Shown here: positions 52,227 through 61,240 of the stretch, piece after piece
Layout of the letters: the number at the start of each line of letters is the position of its first letter
Position numbering within the stretch: the stretch's first letter is position 1
From: Marinifilaceae bacterium
GTDB taxonomy: Bacteria; Bacteroidota; Bacteroidia; Bacteroidales; Marinifilaceae
DNA length: 64,000 nucleotides
Assembly (NCBI GenBank): GCA_016936255.1
Contig: JAFGYE010000073.1
Coordinates: 1-64,000 of the forward strand
Direction of reading: 5' to 3'
Made by a program: the position numbers and the translations under genes
Notes under the pieces: model-generated
What the model saw: the letters and a program-made list of their open reading frames with translations, nothing else
Databases searched by the model: none
Told to the model about the DNA's origin: nothing

Positions 52227-53325
52227 ATGATCACATCAGACCAGCTAAAAAGTTTAGTGGAACGCACGGAAGCGTTAAGGAGGTATCTTTGACGTTGATG
52301 CCAAAATAATTCAGATACAGGAAGAAGAATTGAGAACTCAGGCTCCCGGATTTTGGGACAATCCAAAAGAGGCTGAAATTCAAATGCGAAAAGTAAGAGG
52401 ACTTAAATCCTGGGTTGATTCTTACAATGAAGCAAAAGAAGCAATTGACGACCTTCAGATATTATTCGATTTCGCCAAGGAAGAAGAAGCATCGCCAGAG
52501 GAGGTAGACGAACAATTTGCAGCAACACAAAGCTTAATTGAAGCTCTTGAGCTAAGAAATATGCTCCGAAAAGAGGAAGATAAACTGGGAGCCATTCTAA
52601 AAATAAATTCTGGTGCCGGTGGAACTGAAAGTTGTGATTGGTGCGAAATGCTTTACCGAATGTACTTGCGTTACGGTGAAGCGCATGGCTATAAGGTAAG
52701 TTCATTGGAATATCAGGAAGGTGACGAAGCCGGAATTAAATCGGCAACTCTCGAATTTGAAGGTGATTTTGCTTACGGATTTTTAAAATCCGAAAATGGC
52801 GTGCACCGCTTGGTTCGTCTTTCTCCATTTAATGCGGCCAACAAACGAATGACTACTTTTGCATCGGTCTATGTTTATCCTGCCATTGACGATACCATCG
52901 AAATTGAAATCAATCCTGCTGATATCAGTTGGGATACTTTCCGTTCGGGTGGTGCCGGCGGACAAAATGTAAATAAAGTGGAAACAGGTGTTCGGTTACG
53001 ACATGCTCCAACCGGAATCATCATTGAAAATACCGAAACCCGCTCCCAATTTGGAAACCGCGAAAATGCACTTCGATTGCTGAAATCGCAGCTATACGAA
53101 TTGGAACTAAGAAAACGTCAGGAAGAAACTGACAAGATTGAAGGATCAAAAAAGAAAATTGAATGGGGTTCACAAATTCGTTCCTATGTAATGCAGCCTT
53201 ACAAACTGGTTAAGGATGTAAGAACAGGCCACGAAACCTCTAATGTTCAAGCCGTTTTAGATGGTGGTTTGGATGGATTCATCAAAGCATTCCTAATGGA
53301 ATTCAGCGAGGAAGATAAAAAATAA
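52227..53325 (+). CDS. prfB: Peptide chain release factor 2, with programmed +1 frameshift
   Basis: The first frame encodes 21 residues ([20 protein letters not shown], then L) and stops at TGA 52290-52292. Slippage on CTT-T resumes at GAC 52291 and yields a further 344 residues, 365 in total. The site AGGAGG-TAT-CTT-TGA-C has the same layout as in E. coli. SD-like AGGAGG (52278-52283) is retained although this lineage rarely uses SD for initiation. RF2 motifs [25 protein letters not shown] (GGQ), and the SPF-type stop recognition region are present. RF2 recognises UGA and UAA, so the UGA in its own mRNA gives negative feedback. An annotation that starts at 52330 misses the first part. Confidence 0.96.
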
Positions 53326-53362
53326 GAGTAGGGATCTTGCATGCAAGGTCCCTACTCTTTTG
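53324..53362. terminator. Bidirectional terminator overlapping two gene ends (GTAGGG type)
   Basis: AAGAGTAGGGA pairs with TCCCTACTCTT, and CTTGC pairs with GCAAG inside. T-runs on both sides (TTTTGTTTG on +, TTATTTTTTATC on -) fit both convergent genes. The stem covers the last bases of the prfB stop and the TAG of the DUF6132 gene. Confidence 0.88.
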
Positions 53363-53567
53363 TTTGTTTGGGCTTAAACATCCCTCCTATCAGCACACCA
53401 AAAAGTAAACCGTAAGGCACCATTGTGTACCAATTGGACTGAATGGGGCAAGTACCTGAAACACAACCAACATATTTCCAGTAAAGGAATCCACCCAGCA
53501 GACCAAGCAGCCCTCCTATAATTTCAAATTTTCTATTTTTAATTAGCTTTTTCACCATCTCAAACAT
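53352..53567 (-). CDS. DUF6132-like small membrane protein
   Basis: This 71-residue protein has two hydrophobic helices (about 15-32 and 46-64) separated by YVGCVSGTCPIQSNWYTMVP. The paired cysteines in GCxSGTCPI are the family mark as I recall it. Such proteins occur near thioredoxin-like, rhodanese or sulfur-transfer genes in other genomes, but none is adjacent here. It is inner-membrane and of unknown function. Its stop lies in a bidirectional terminator. Confidence 0.75.
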   Translation of the reverse strand: MFEMVKKLIKNRKFEIIGGLLGLLGGFLYWKYVGCVSGTCPIQSNWYTMVPYGLLFGVLIGGMFKPKQTKE

Positions 53568-53772
53568 ATGTATCTATTTATATAATTCAAACTTAGCAAA
53601 GAATATTGAATAGTCGTGATGAAGACAATTCTTTTCATTAAATAAATAAGCTGCAAAATACAAATCTGATATTGATGGCACTATTTCATTCAAAAAAACA
53701 ATCAATTTTTCATTAAATCATCAGTAATTCTGAAAACACAAATTCTATTTCCCATACTATTCCCGAAAGCCG

Positions 53773-53780
53773 TATATTTG
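53773..53780 (+). promoter_or_regulatory. -7 box of the ArsC-like gene
   Basis: TATATTTG is an exact TAnnTTTG match, 32 bases before the ATG. Confidence 0.5.
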
Positions 53781-53811
53781 TATCACTTTAAACAGTAAAA
53801 CAGAAATAAAA

Positions 53812-54153
53812 ATGTTGAAAATTTATCACAATCCGCGTTGCTCCAAAAGTAGAGCAGGTTTAAAATATTTACAAGACAAAGGTCTGGAACCTGAAATTCG
53901 TTTGTATCTAAAAGATGAGTTTACCGAAGCCGAACTTGCTGATGTATTGATGAGAATGACGAAACAACCCTGGGAAATTATCCGCACTCACGAAAAATTA
54001 TACAAAACCGATTTTAAAGGGAAAAATTTTAATACCGATGAGTGGATCAAAATATTAATTGAATATCCAAACCTAATTCAACGCCCCATTGTTATTAAAG
54101 ACCACAAAGGAATATTTGCTGTGCCAGCTGAAAAAATGGATGAGATTTTTTAA
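53812..54153 (+). CDS. ArsC/Spx-family thioredoxin-fold protein (arsenate reductase-like)
   Basis: The 113 residues begin MLKIYHNPRCSKSRAGLKYL, with the glutaredoxin-linked ArsC active-site Cys10 (CxxS). NLIQRPIVIKDHKG supplies the conserved late Arg used by ArsC for arsenate binding. It matches the plasmid-R773-type ArsC/YffB family. No arsenite pump or ArsR gene is adjacent, so the physiological role may be other than arsenic detoxification. Confidence 0.87.
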   Translation: MLKIYHNPRCSKSRAGLKYLQDKGLEPEIRLYLKDEFTEAELADVLMRMTKQPWEIIRTHEKLYKTDFKGKNFNTDEWIKILIEYPNLIQRPIVIKDHKGIFAVPAEKMDEIF

Positions 54154-54249
54154 TTCATCCATTTCCTGATTCATTTCACATTTCAACCTCTAAATCGACC
54201 AACTTAATTTGCCTTTATAAAATTTCACACACAGAAATTAATTAAGTAC

Positions 54250-55299
54250 ATGAACAAATTTAGAAAAATATACATGGTCTTCCTGTCTCTTCTAAGCGTA
54301 GCCTGCGATCCTTTTCAAACCAAAATTGGAACAGAGGTATCCTTATACGAAAGTCCGGAAAAACAAGAATTCGCCTTTCCGGATACCTTAAAAGTAATGA
54401 CATGGAACATCAAATTTGGCGGTGGAAGAATTGATTTCTTTTTCGATTGCCATGGCGACCGGGTTATTATGGAAAAATCAGAAGTGCTGGATAACATGAG
54501 CGTGCTTTCTGAAAAAATCCGTGAAGTAAACCCCGATATCCTGTTTATTCAGGAAGCCGATGTGAATGCAAAACGAAGTGCTTTTGTTGATCAGGTTCAG
54601 TATCTGGTCAACAATACCGACTTTAATTATGCGGCCTATGCCTCACAATGGAAAGCCAAACACATCCCCAGCGACGGCATCGGAAAAATGGATTCGGGCA
54701 ATGCCATTTTATCCAAATGGAAATTTACCGATGCGAAACGAACTCCTCTGCCTCTTATTCAATCGCAAAATTTCATTGTTCGTTATTTTTATCTCAAACG
54801 GAATATTCTGGAAATAAATCTGGAACACAAGGGTGAGGCAATTAAACTTTTAACAACACATCTATCGGCCTATGCCAATGATGACACCAAGAAAAATCAA
54901 CTGGATATTTTAAAGAATTACGTCGATTCAATTCATCAGAAAGGACAAACATTCATTTTAGGCGGTGATTTTAACTCTCTTCCTCCATTTAGCAGACAAA
55001 CCAGTAAATTCGATGATTCTGCATGCACCGATGGTGATTTTGATGCGGATAATTACAGCTCCGAAACAGAATGGATGATGCCTTTTTACAAAAGTTATAA
55101 AGCGGCAATTCCTTTGGAAGAATACAAAGAGAACAATTCTAAGCATTTTACACACACAACAGATAAAAACGGGTACTGGAATAGAAAGGTCGATTATATA
55201 TTTACCAATGGCCACCTTGTTCAAAATAGCGGAAACACACTTCAACAATGGATGCAGGCATCTGATCATGCACCTATTGTTGTAAATTATAAACTATGA
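54250..55299 (+). CDS. Exported endonuclease/exonuclease/phosphatase-family lipoprotein
   Basis: The 349 residues begin with a lipoprotein signal (FLSLLSVAC, lipidated Cys about 19) and a short linker, then the EEP fold. The fold has KVMTWNIKFGGG, LFIQEADVNAKRS, LLTTHLSAYANDD, GGDFNSLPP and the closing YIFTNGHL...SDHAPIVVNY, with all catalytic His/Asp/Asn positions present. It is probably a periplasmic or surface phosphodiesterase/nuclease. It differs from the EEP protein at 31.3 kb, which is anchored by three helices rather than a lipid. Confidence 0.88.
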   Translation: MNKFRKIYMVFLSLLSVACDPFQTKIGTEVSLYESPEKQEFAFPDTLKVMTWNIKFGGGRIDFFFDCHGDRVIMEKSEVLDNMSVLSEKIREVNPDILFIQEADVNAKRSAFVDQVQYLVNNTDFNYAAYASQWKAKHIPSDGIGKMDSGNAILSKWKFTDAKRTPLPLIQSQNFIVRYFYLKRNILEINLEHKGEAIKLLTTHLSAYANDDTKKNQLDILKNYVDSIHQKGQTFILGGDFNSLPPFSRQTSKFDDSACTDGDFDADNYSSETEWMMPFYKSYKAAIPLEEYKENNSKHFTHTTDKNGYWNRKVDYIFTNGHLVQNSGNTLQQWMQASDHAPIVVNYKL

Positions 55300-55521
55300 G
55301 TCAGCAATTATTAATGGGTAAGTCATAAGATCTTAACTCATTATTTAATTCCAGACAATTCCATTTTTAATTGACCGGAAATCCTATTTTATTCATGAAT
55401 CTTAATTAATAATTCCTAATTCCAAGGTGTTTTAAAAGTATGATTAAGAACATTTTTAAAACCTTCCTTAAATGATAAAAAGGCCTTATTTTTAGGCTCT
55501 AATTTTTAAACAGTTACAGTT

Positions 55522-57387
55522 ATGGCAGATAATAAACTTTTTAGTGACTTTGCTCCTCAATCTACTCAAGAGTGGATTGACAAAATCACTAAAGATCTTA
55601 AAGGTGCTGACTTTGATAGAAAGTTGGTTTGGAGAACTAATGAAGGATTCAATGTACAGCCTTTCTACAGACTGGAGAACATGGAAGACAAAGCCTTCAT
55701 GAATACCTATCCTGGAGATTTTCCTTATGTTCGTGGTAATAAAAAAGACAATAATGATTGGTTGGTTCGTCAGGATATCATTGTAGAGGATGTGAAAGCA
55801 GCTAACGAAAAAGCTCTTGATGTTCTGAACAAAGGTATCGACTCAATTGGATTCGTATTGAATTGGAAAGACCTAAGCAAAGATGAATTAGCAACTTTGT
55901 TAAATGGTATTTTCCTGGATTGTGTAGAAATCAACTTCGAAAAATCTCACGGCTCTGTTGAATTAATCAAAAACCTACAGGCAATTGCAACCGAAAAAGG
56001 GATCGCTCTTGATAAATTAAATGGAGGAATTTCTATCGATCCTCTTTCAGGATTCAGTACTGTTGGTAACTTCTGTCAGTCAGAAGAAAGTTCTTTTAAT
56101 TATTTAAAAGAAGCTATCGAAGCTGCTAAAGCTCTTCCTAACTATAAAGTTGTTGCAGTAGGTGGAAGCCTTTTCAACAACTCAGGATCTTCAATTGTTG
56201 AAGAATTAGGTTTCTCTTTAGCTGCTGGAGCTGAATACCTAAGCAAAATGATTGATGCAGGTCTTTCAGTTGACGAGGTAGCTCCAAAAATCCGTTTCAA
56301 CTTTGCAACCAGCTCTAAATATTTTATGGAGATTGCCAAGTTAAGAGCCGGACGTATGGTATGGGCTAACATCGTTAAAGCATTTGGTGCTTCAAACGAA
56401 GAAGTTTGCAAAATGAATGTTCATGGTGAAACTTCAGAATGGAACAAAACTGTTTATGATCCTTATGTGAACATGCTGCGTACTCAAACTGAATCAATGT
56501 CGGCTGTTTTAGGTGGACTTGATTCATTCACAGTAAAACCTTTCGATTCTGCATTTGCTGAATCTTCTGTTTTCTCTGAAAGAATTGCCCGTAACCAACA
56601 ATTATTATTAAAAGAAGAATCGCATCTGGCTAAAATTGCTGATCCGGCTGCAGGTTCATACTATATTGAATCATTGACTGAATCAATTGCTGATGAAGCT
56701 TGGAAACTATTCCTGACTGTTGAAGACAAAGGTGGATACCTTGAAGCCTTCAAAGCAGGATTCGTTCAATCTACGATCAAAGCAACTGCACAGAAACGTG
56801 ATTTCCAAATTGCTACACGCCAGGAGAATTTCTTAGGAACCAACCAATTCCCAAATTTTGGAGAAGTATTGGAAGCTCTTCCTGAGACAGTTCTTGCTCC
56901 TGCAGATAAAACTGCAGCGAATGCTGTTTGCGAAACTCTTAAACCATATCGTGGTGCTCAGGCTTTCGAAACTCTTCGTAACAAAACTGATATTTACAGC
57001 AAAACAAATGGTCGTCCTAAAGTGATGATGTTCCCTATCGGAAACTTAAACATGCGTAAAGCCCGTGCTCAGTTTGCTTGTAACTTCTTCGCTTGTGCCG
57101 GATTTGATGTTGAAGATCATAACGGTTTTAAATCAGTAGAAGAAGGTGTAAAATTCGTAACTGAAAAAGGTGCCAAGATCGTTGTTGTTTGTAGTTCTGA
57201 TGATGAATATGCAACTATCGTTCCTGAAGTTTACGAAGCTCTTAAAGGGGAAGCAATTACCGTTGTTGCAGGTGCTCCGGCATGTGCTGATGAATTAAAA
57301 GCCAAGGGTATTGAGAACTTTATCAACGTGAAATCTAACGTTCTTGAAACGTTGAAAGCATATCAAGCCGAGCTAGGTATTAAATAG
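55522..57387 (+). CDS. mutA: Methylmalonyl-CoA mutase, small (beta) subunit
   Basis: The 621 residues comprise a TIM-barrel-like domain (about 1-440) followed by a B12-domain-like fold (about 490-620). The cobalamin-binding DxHxxG is absent (PIGNLNMRKARAQFACNFFA), as expected for the non-catalytic subunit. Landmarks are APQSTQEWIDKITKDLKGAD, NEEVCKMNVHGETSEWNKTV and DPAAGSYYIESLTESIADEA. With MutB it interconverts succinyl-CoA and methylmalonyl-CoA in propionate metabolism. Codon use is biased to frequent codons, consistent with high expression. No B12 riboswitch is visible ahead of it. Confidence 0.96.
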   Translation: MADNKLFSDFAPQSTQEWIDKITKDLKGADFDRKLVWRTNEGFNVQPFYRLENMEDKAFMNTYPGDFPYVRGNKKDNNDWLVRQDIIVEDVKAANEKALDVLNKGIDSIGFVLNWKDLSKDELATLLNGIFLDCVEINFEKSHGSVELIKNLQAIATEKGIALDKLNGGISIDPLSGFSTVGNFCQSEESSFNYLKEAIEAAKALPNYKVVAVGGSLFNNSGSSIVEELGFSLAAGAEYLSKMIDAGLSVDEVAPKIRFNFATSSKYFMEIAKLRAGRMVWANIVKAFGASNEEVCKMNVHGETSEWNKTVYDPYVNMLRTQTESMSAVLGGLDSFTVKPFDSAFAESSVFSERIARNQQLLLKEESHLAKIADPAAGSYYIESLTESIADEAWKLFLTVEDKGGYLEAFKAGFVQSTIKATAQKRDFQIATRQENFLGTNQFPNFGEVLEALPETVLAPADKTAANAVCETLKPYRGAQAFETLRNKTDIYSKTNGRPKVMMFPIGNLNMRKARAQFACNFFACAGFDVEDHNGFKSVEEGVKFVTEKGAKIVVVCSSDDEYATIVPEVYEALKGEAITVVAGAPACADELKAKGIENFINVKSNVLETLKAYQAELGIK

Positions 57388-57390
57388 ATT

Positions 57391-57422
57391 TGAGATATGA
57401 GATGTGAGATGTAAAATCTCAC
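57391..57422 (+). repeat. AGATATGAGATGTGAGAT tract with small hairpin between mutA and mutB
   Basis: TGAGATATGAGATGTGAGAT is followed by a GTGAGAT/ATCTCAC 7-bp hairpin (57404-57422). Related tracts lie at 7543-7566 and near 47624. CATCTCATAT farther down the same gap (about 57488-57497) is complementary to ATATGAGATG at 57395-57404. It is a low-complexity intergenic element; whether it attenuates readthrough into mutB is unknown. Confidence 0.5.
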
Positions 57423-57529
57423 AAAATATTAAAAATCAAATATTAGATTACTAAAAATTGATTCAGGATTCTTAATCAAGATGTAAATCATCTCATATTT
57501 AAAATCTTGTATCTAAAATCTAAAAAGAA

Positions 57530-59686
57530 ATGAAACCAAATTTTAAAGATATAAATATCAAGTCATCTCAAAGAGCTGCGACAACATCTCAGGAATGGGA
57601 AAAAGAAAACGGCATTGAAAAATCTTGGATGACACCAGAACAAATTCCTGTTAAAACAGCCTTTAACAAGGAAGATTTAGAAGGCATGGAGCACTTGAAC
57701 TATGTTTCAGGTTTGCCACCATTCCTACGTGGACCTTATTCAGCGATGTATCCTTTACGTCCTTGGACTGTTCGTCAGTATGCAGGTTTCTCTACTGCTG
57801 AAGAATCAAATGCATTCTACCGTCGTAACCTTGCTGCTGGTCAAAAAGGTCTTTCTGTAGCATTCGATTTAGCTACTCACCGTGGATATGATTCAGATCA
57901 TCCCCGTGTGATTGGTGATGTTGGTAAAGCAGGGGTTGCTATCGACTCTATTTTGGATATGGAGATCCTTTTCGATCAAATTCCATTGGATCAGATGTCA
58001 GTATCTATGACAATGAACGGAGCAGTACTTCCAGTACTGGCTTTCTACATCGTTGCAGGTTTGGAGCAAGGCGCTAAACTGGAAGAACTCTCCGGTACTA
58101 TCCAAAACGATATCCTAAAAGAATTCATGGTGCGTAACACATACATTTACCCACCGGATTTCTCAATGAAAATTATTGCTGATATCTTCGAATTCACTTC
58201 GAATTTCATGCCTAAGTTCAACTCCATTTCTATCTCGGGTTACCACATGCAGGAAGCAGGTGCTACAGCAGATATCGAGTTGGCTTATACTCTTGCTGAT
58301 GGTTTGGAGTACTTGAAAAAAGGTGTTGCTGCAGGTATGGATGTTGATACATTCGCTCCCCGTTTGTCTTTCTTCTGGGCTATCGGAATGAATCACTTCA
58401 TGGAGATTGCTAAAATGCGTGCGGGTCGTTTGCTATGGTCTAAGATTGTAAAACAATTCAATCCTAAGAATCCTAAGTCAATGGCATTGCGTACTCACTC
58501 GCAAACTTCAGGTTGGTCATTAACTGAGCAGGATCCTTTCAACAACGTTGGACGTACCTGTATCGAGGCTATGGCTGCTGCATTGGGTCACACTCAGTCT
58601 CTTCACACCAATGCTTTGGATGAGGCGATTGCATTGCCAACCGATTTCTCTGCACGTATTGCCCGTAATACTCAAATCTTTATTCAGGATGAAACTACCA
58701 TCTGTAAAGCTGTTGATCCTTGGGCAGGTTCTTACTACGTTGAGTCATTAACTCAAGAGTTAGTAAATAAGGCTTGGTCTCACATCGAAGAAGTTGAGAA
58801 ATTAGGTGGAATGGCGAAAGCGATCGAGTCTGGTATTCCAAAACTTCGTATCGAAGAAGCTGCTGCACGTACTCAAGCTAAAATTGATGCGAACACTCAA
58901 ACTATTGTAGGTACCAACAAATATCGTTTGGAGAAAGAAGATCCATTGGATATTTTGGAAGTAGATAACACTGCTGTACGTATTGCTCAGATTGAACGTT
59001 TGGCTAAGCTTCGTGCTAACCGTGACGATAAAGCTGTTCAAGCTGCTCTTGAAGCCATCACTGCTTGTGCAAACGGAGGTGAAGGCAACTTATTGGATCT
59101 TGCTGTTAAAGCTGCACAATTACGTGCTTCTTTAGGTGAGATTTCAGATGCATGTGAAAAAGTTTGTGGTAGATATAAAGCTGTAATTAGAACCGTGTCA
59201 GGAGTATATTCATCAGAATCAGGACAAGATGCTGATTTCGCAATAGCGAAAGAAAAAGCAAATCAATTTGCAGAAATGACAGGACGTCGTCCTCGTATCA
59301 TGATCGCAAAAATGGGACAAGATGGTCATGACCGTGGTGGTAAAGTTGTTGCTACTGGTTTTGCTGACATAGGATTTGACGTGGATATGGGACCTTTGTT
59401 CCAAACTCCGGAGGAATCTGCTAAGCAAGCTGTAGAAAATGATGTACACATCGTTGGTGTTTCTTCATTAGCTGCTGGTCACAAAACTTTAGTTCCTGCA
59501 GTTATCGAGGAATTGAAAAAATTGGGCCGCGAAGATATCATGGTGACTGCAGGTGGTGTTATTCCAGCTCAGGATTACGATTTCTTATACGAAGCTGGTG
59601 TTGTTGGTGTATTTGGTCCTGGTACCAAAGTATCAAAATGTGCTATCCAAATGTTAGATATCCTAATTGAGCAATACAAAGACTAG
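57530..59686 (+). CDS. mutB: Methylmalonyl-CoA mutase, large (alpha) subunit
   Basis: The 718 residues comprise a catalytic TIM barrel (about 60-420: [60 protein letters not shown]) and a cobalamin domain (about 585-718). The cobalamin domain includes [20 protein letters not shown], where His is the lower ligand, and [12 protein letters not shown]. All substrate and B12 motifs are intact. It works as a heterodimer with MutA, 142 bases upstream. No epimerase or MeaB chaperone gene is adjacent. The strong terminator after it closes the operon. Confidence 0.97.
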   Translation: MKPNFKDINIKSSQRAATTSQEWEKENGIEKSWMTPEQIPVKTAFNKEDLEGMEHLNYVSGLPPFLRGPYSAMYPLRPWTVRQYAGFSTAEESNAFYRRNLAAGQKGLSVAFDLATHRGYDSDHPRVIGDVGKAGVAIDSILDMEILFDQIPLDQMSVSMTMNGAVLPVLAFYIVAGLEQGAKLEELSGTIQNDILKEFMVRNTYIYPPDFSMKIIADIFEFTSNFMPKFNSISISGYHMQEAGATADIELAYTLADGLEYLKKGVAAGMDVDTFAPRLSFFWAIGMNHFMEIAKMRAGRLLWSKIVKQFNPKNPKSMALRTHSQTSGWSLTEQDPFNNVGRTCIEAMAAALGHTQSLHTNALDEAIALPTDFSARIARNTQIFIQDETTICKAVDPWAGSYYVESLTQELVNKAWSHIEEVEKLGGMAKAIESGIPKLRIEEAAARTQAKIDANTQTIVGTNKYRLEKEDPLDILEVDNTAVRIAQIERLAKLRANRDDKAVQAALEAITACANGGEGNLLDLAVKAAQLRASLGEISDACEKVCGRYKAVIRTVSGVYSSESGQDADFAIAKEKANQFAEMTGRRPRIMIAKMGQDGHDRGGKVVATGFADIGFDVDMGPLFQTPEESAKQAVENDVHIVGVSSLAAGHKTLVPAVIEELKKLGREDIMVTAGGVIPAQDYDFLYEAGVVGVFGPGTKVSKCAIQMLDILIEQYKD

Positions 59687-59705
59687 TTCTTTTATTATTA
59701 TGTTT

Positions 59706-59737
59706 AAAGACAGGAATCATGTTCCTGTCTTTTTTTG
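59706..59737 (+). terminator. Rho-independent terminator of the mutA-mutB operon
   Basis: AAAGACAGGAA pairs perfectly with TTCCTGTCTTT around TCATG and is followed by TTTTG. It starts 20 bases after the mutB stop. Confidence 0.9.
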
Positions 59738-59773
59738 TGCTAAATTTTAGCTTAAATTAAAACTTCAAACTTT

Positions 59774-59857
59774 ATGAAAAGACTAACCATTCTTCTTTTT
59801 CTCTCATTAATAATTTTGAATATTTCTGCACAAAACCAAACCAAAGAAGATTCCTGA
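59774..59857 (+). pseudogene. Signal-peptide fragment split from the thioredoxin-like gene by an in-frame TGA
   Basis: MKRLTILLFLSLIILNISAQ plus NQTKEDS, 27 residues, then TGA at 59855-59857. It is a perfect Sec signal peptide (h-region LTILLFLSLIILN, cleavage after ISA). The next ATG, six bases after the TGA, is in the same frame and begins the thioredoxin-fold body. The most natural reading is a single exported gene with a nonsense mutation, alternatively a readthrough or selenocysteine position. Confidence 0.75.
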
Positions 59858-59863
59858 ATCAAG

Positions 59864-60283
59864 ATGAAGATTCTTTTCGGACAACTGACTTTAGATGCAT
59901 TTAACATGGATATTTGTTCCCCTTGGTACACACCTGAACATGATTCTTATCTGCCGGACGCAGCTATTCTGAAAGAGCTTCGGGAACAAAATCTAACGGA
60001 TATTTCAATTCACCTGATTATCGGTTCATGGTGTCAAGACAGTCATAGAGAAGCTCCCCGTTTTATTAAAATATTGGAAGAAATAAATTTTCCGTTTGAT
60101 CAATTAAATATGAATGCTTTAGACACCAGTAAATCTTCACCGGATTTTGATGTAAAAGCCAATAAGGTTACCTATGTTCCAACGGCCATCATCTGCCGAA
60201 ATGGCAAGGAAATAGGTCGGATTATCGAAAGTCCAAAAAAATCTTTGGAAAAAGATCTTTTACTAATAATCTCAAAAAATTAG
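59864..60283 (+). CDS. Thioredoxin-fold protein (body downstream of the TGA)
   Basis: The 139 residues form one thioredoxin-like domain. SIHLIIGSWCQDSHREAPRF holds a WCxDS active site with a single Cys, YVPTAIICRNGKEIGRI the cis-Pro loop. Family members I recall with WCGDS are exported in Bacteroidota. Here no signal peptide precedes this ATG because of the in-frame TGA eight codons upstream in the same frame. If translated from this ATG the protein would stay in the cytoplasm. A direct repeat GAAGATTC flanks the stop region (59846 and 59866). Confidence 0.75.
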   Translation: MKILFGQLTLDAFNMDICSPWYTPEHDSYLPDAAILKELREQNLTDISIHLIIGSWCQDSHREAPRFIKILEEINFPFDQLNMNALDTSKSSPDFDVKANKVTYVPTAIICRNGKEIGRIIESPKKSLEKDLLLIISKN

Positions 60284-60291
60284 TACCTTTA
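60284..60291 (+). promoter_or_regulatory. -7 box candidate ahead of the DUF4190-like gene
   Basis: TACCTTTA, one mismatch to TAnnTTTG, begins at the base after the thioredoxin-like stop, 25 bases before the next ATG. Confidence 0.35.
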
Positions 60292-60315
60292 TCCTTTAGA
60301 CCAACTAACACAATC

Positions 60316-60774
60316 ATGGAACAAGAGAGAACAAATGCCGGACAAACATTAGGAATTATTGGATTGATACTTGGTATTATAACTTTAATGATAGGATTTA
60401 TTCCCTGTGTTGGAGTTATTGCACTTGTTCCTGGAGTAATCGCAATTATTTTAAGTGCTGTTGGACTAAGCCAGGCCAATCGGGGAAATGGTGCACGTGG
60501 TATTAATATCGGAGCATTAATTGTCTCAATTATTGGTGTTTTAGTCGCATCTTTATGGTTAATTTTTGTTGTCGGAATTGCCAACCTCAACGAAGATGAA
60601 ATTGAAGGATTTGTAGAAGATGTAATCGAAGAAGTGATTGATGAATCTGTTCACAATGCTGATTTACAAGATGCCTTACAAGAATTGGAAGAACAACTCG
60701 ATGAGGTTTGTGTTGATTCGATTCATATTAAAACAGACAGCATCAACATCGAAATTAAAATTGATAATGAGTAA
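60316..60774 (+). CDS. DUF4190-like membrane protein with acidic tail
   Basis: The 152 residues comprise a Gly-rich helical hairpin pair (about 8-48 GIIGLILGIITLMIGF...GVIALVPGVIAIILSAVGLS and 62-92 GINIGALIVSIIGVLVASLW). This is followed by a ~55-residue very acidic tail (DLQDALQELEEQLDEV). The membrane half resembles DUF4190. The next gene overlaps its end by eight bases. It is probably inner-membrane, with no defined function. Confidence 0.75.
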   Translation: MEQERTNAGQTLGIIGLILGIITLMIGFIPCVGVIALVPGVIAIILSAVGLSQANRGNGARGINIGALIVSIIGVLVASLWLIFVVGIANLNEDEIEGFVEDVIEEVIDESVHNADLQDALQELEEQLDEVCVDSIHIKTDSINIEIKIDNE

Positions 60775-61210
60775 TTCTCAATATTCGGCTAAACAGAATT
60801 ACAAAATAATTAACCTCTCTTTAGCCGGAATTATTCTTTGCATTTTTATTTATTCTGCTCTGTTTTCTCCTAAAGAATGCAATCATCCCATACCTTCTTT
60901 TTACACCCAAATTACAAACGAAATAAGTCCGTCTACCGGTCTGTCACGAAGCTTCTCTGCAATTGTGCGAGGTGATCTTCCACTGGCTAAGACATTCAAT
61001 CCTTACGGCTTACATATTTTTCTTTTTTTTGCCTTTCAGTTTATTTTTAGAGTCTTATCATTTTCTTTGATTAACGATAAATTTCAGTTGATAAAACCTA
61101 CTATTTTAATGGATATCACACTGTCCTTAATAGGCTTTTATCTGGCCTTCAGACCATTAATCCTTTTCACTTTAAAACTTTTTCAAAAGTCCATCGTAAA
61201 CTACGGGTGA
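60767..61210 (+). CDS. DUF2752-family membrane protein
   Basis: The start at MSNSQYSAKQNYKIINLSL overlaps the previous gene by eight bases, giving 147 residues; the longer open frame is inside the previous gene. The conserved DUF2752 block is STGLSRSFSAIVRGDLPLAK followed by TFNPYGLHIFLFF, with four helices in all. The usual CPxCGxTR is reduced to SPSTGLSRSF, with no cysteine pair. The tight overlap with the DUF4190-like gene supports a two-gene unit. Confidence 0.83.
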   Translation: MSNSQYSAKQNYKIINLSLAGIILCIFIYSALFSPKECNHPIPSFYTQITNEISPSTGLSRSFSAIVRGDLPLAKTFNPYGLHIFLFFAFQFIFRVLSFSLINDKFQLIKPTILMDITLSLIGFYLAFRPLILFTLKLFQKSIVNYG

Positions 61211-61240
61211 GTTAATCTTTATTAAACAAATCCTTACACT

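Noticed and set aside
55300-55521. Cobalamin riboswitch ahead of the B12-dependent mutase genes
   Set aside because: No GCCACTG-type B12 box or the expected multi-stem layout is present in the 222-base leader.
59855-59857. TGA as a selenocysteine codon in the thioredoxin-like gene
   Set aside because: The TGA sits in the signal-peptide/mature junction, not at the active-site position, and no SECIS-like hairpin stands right after it. A nonsense change is simpler.
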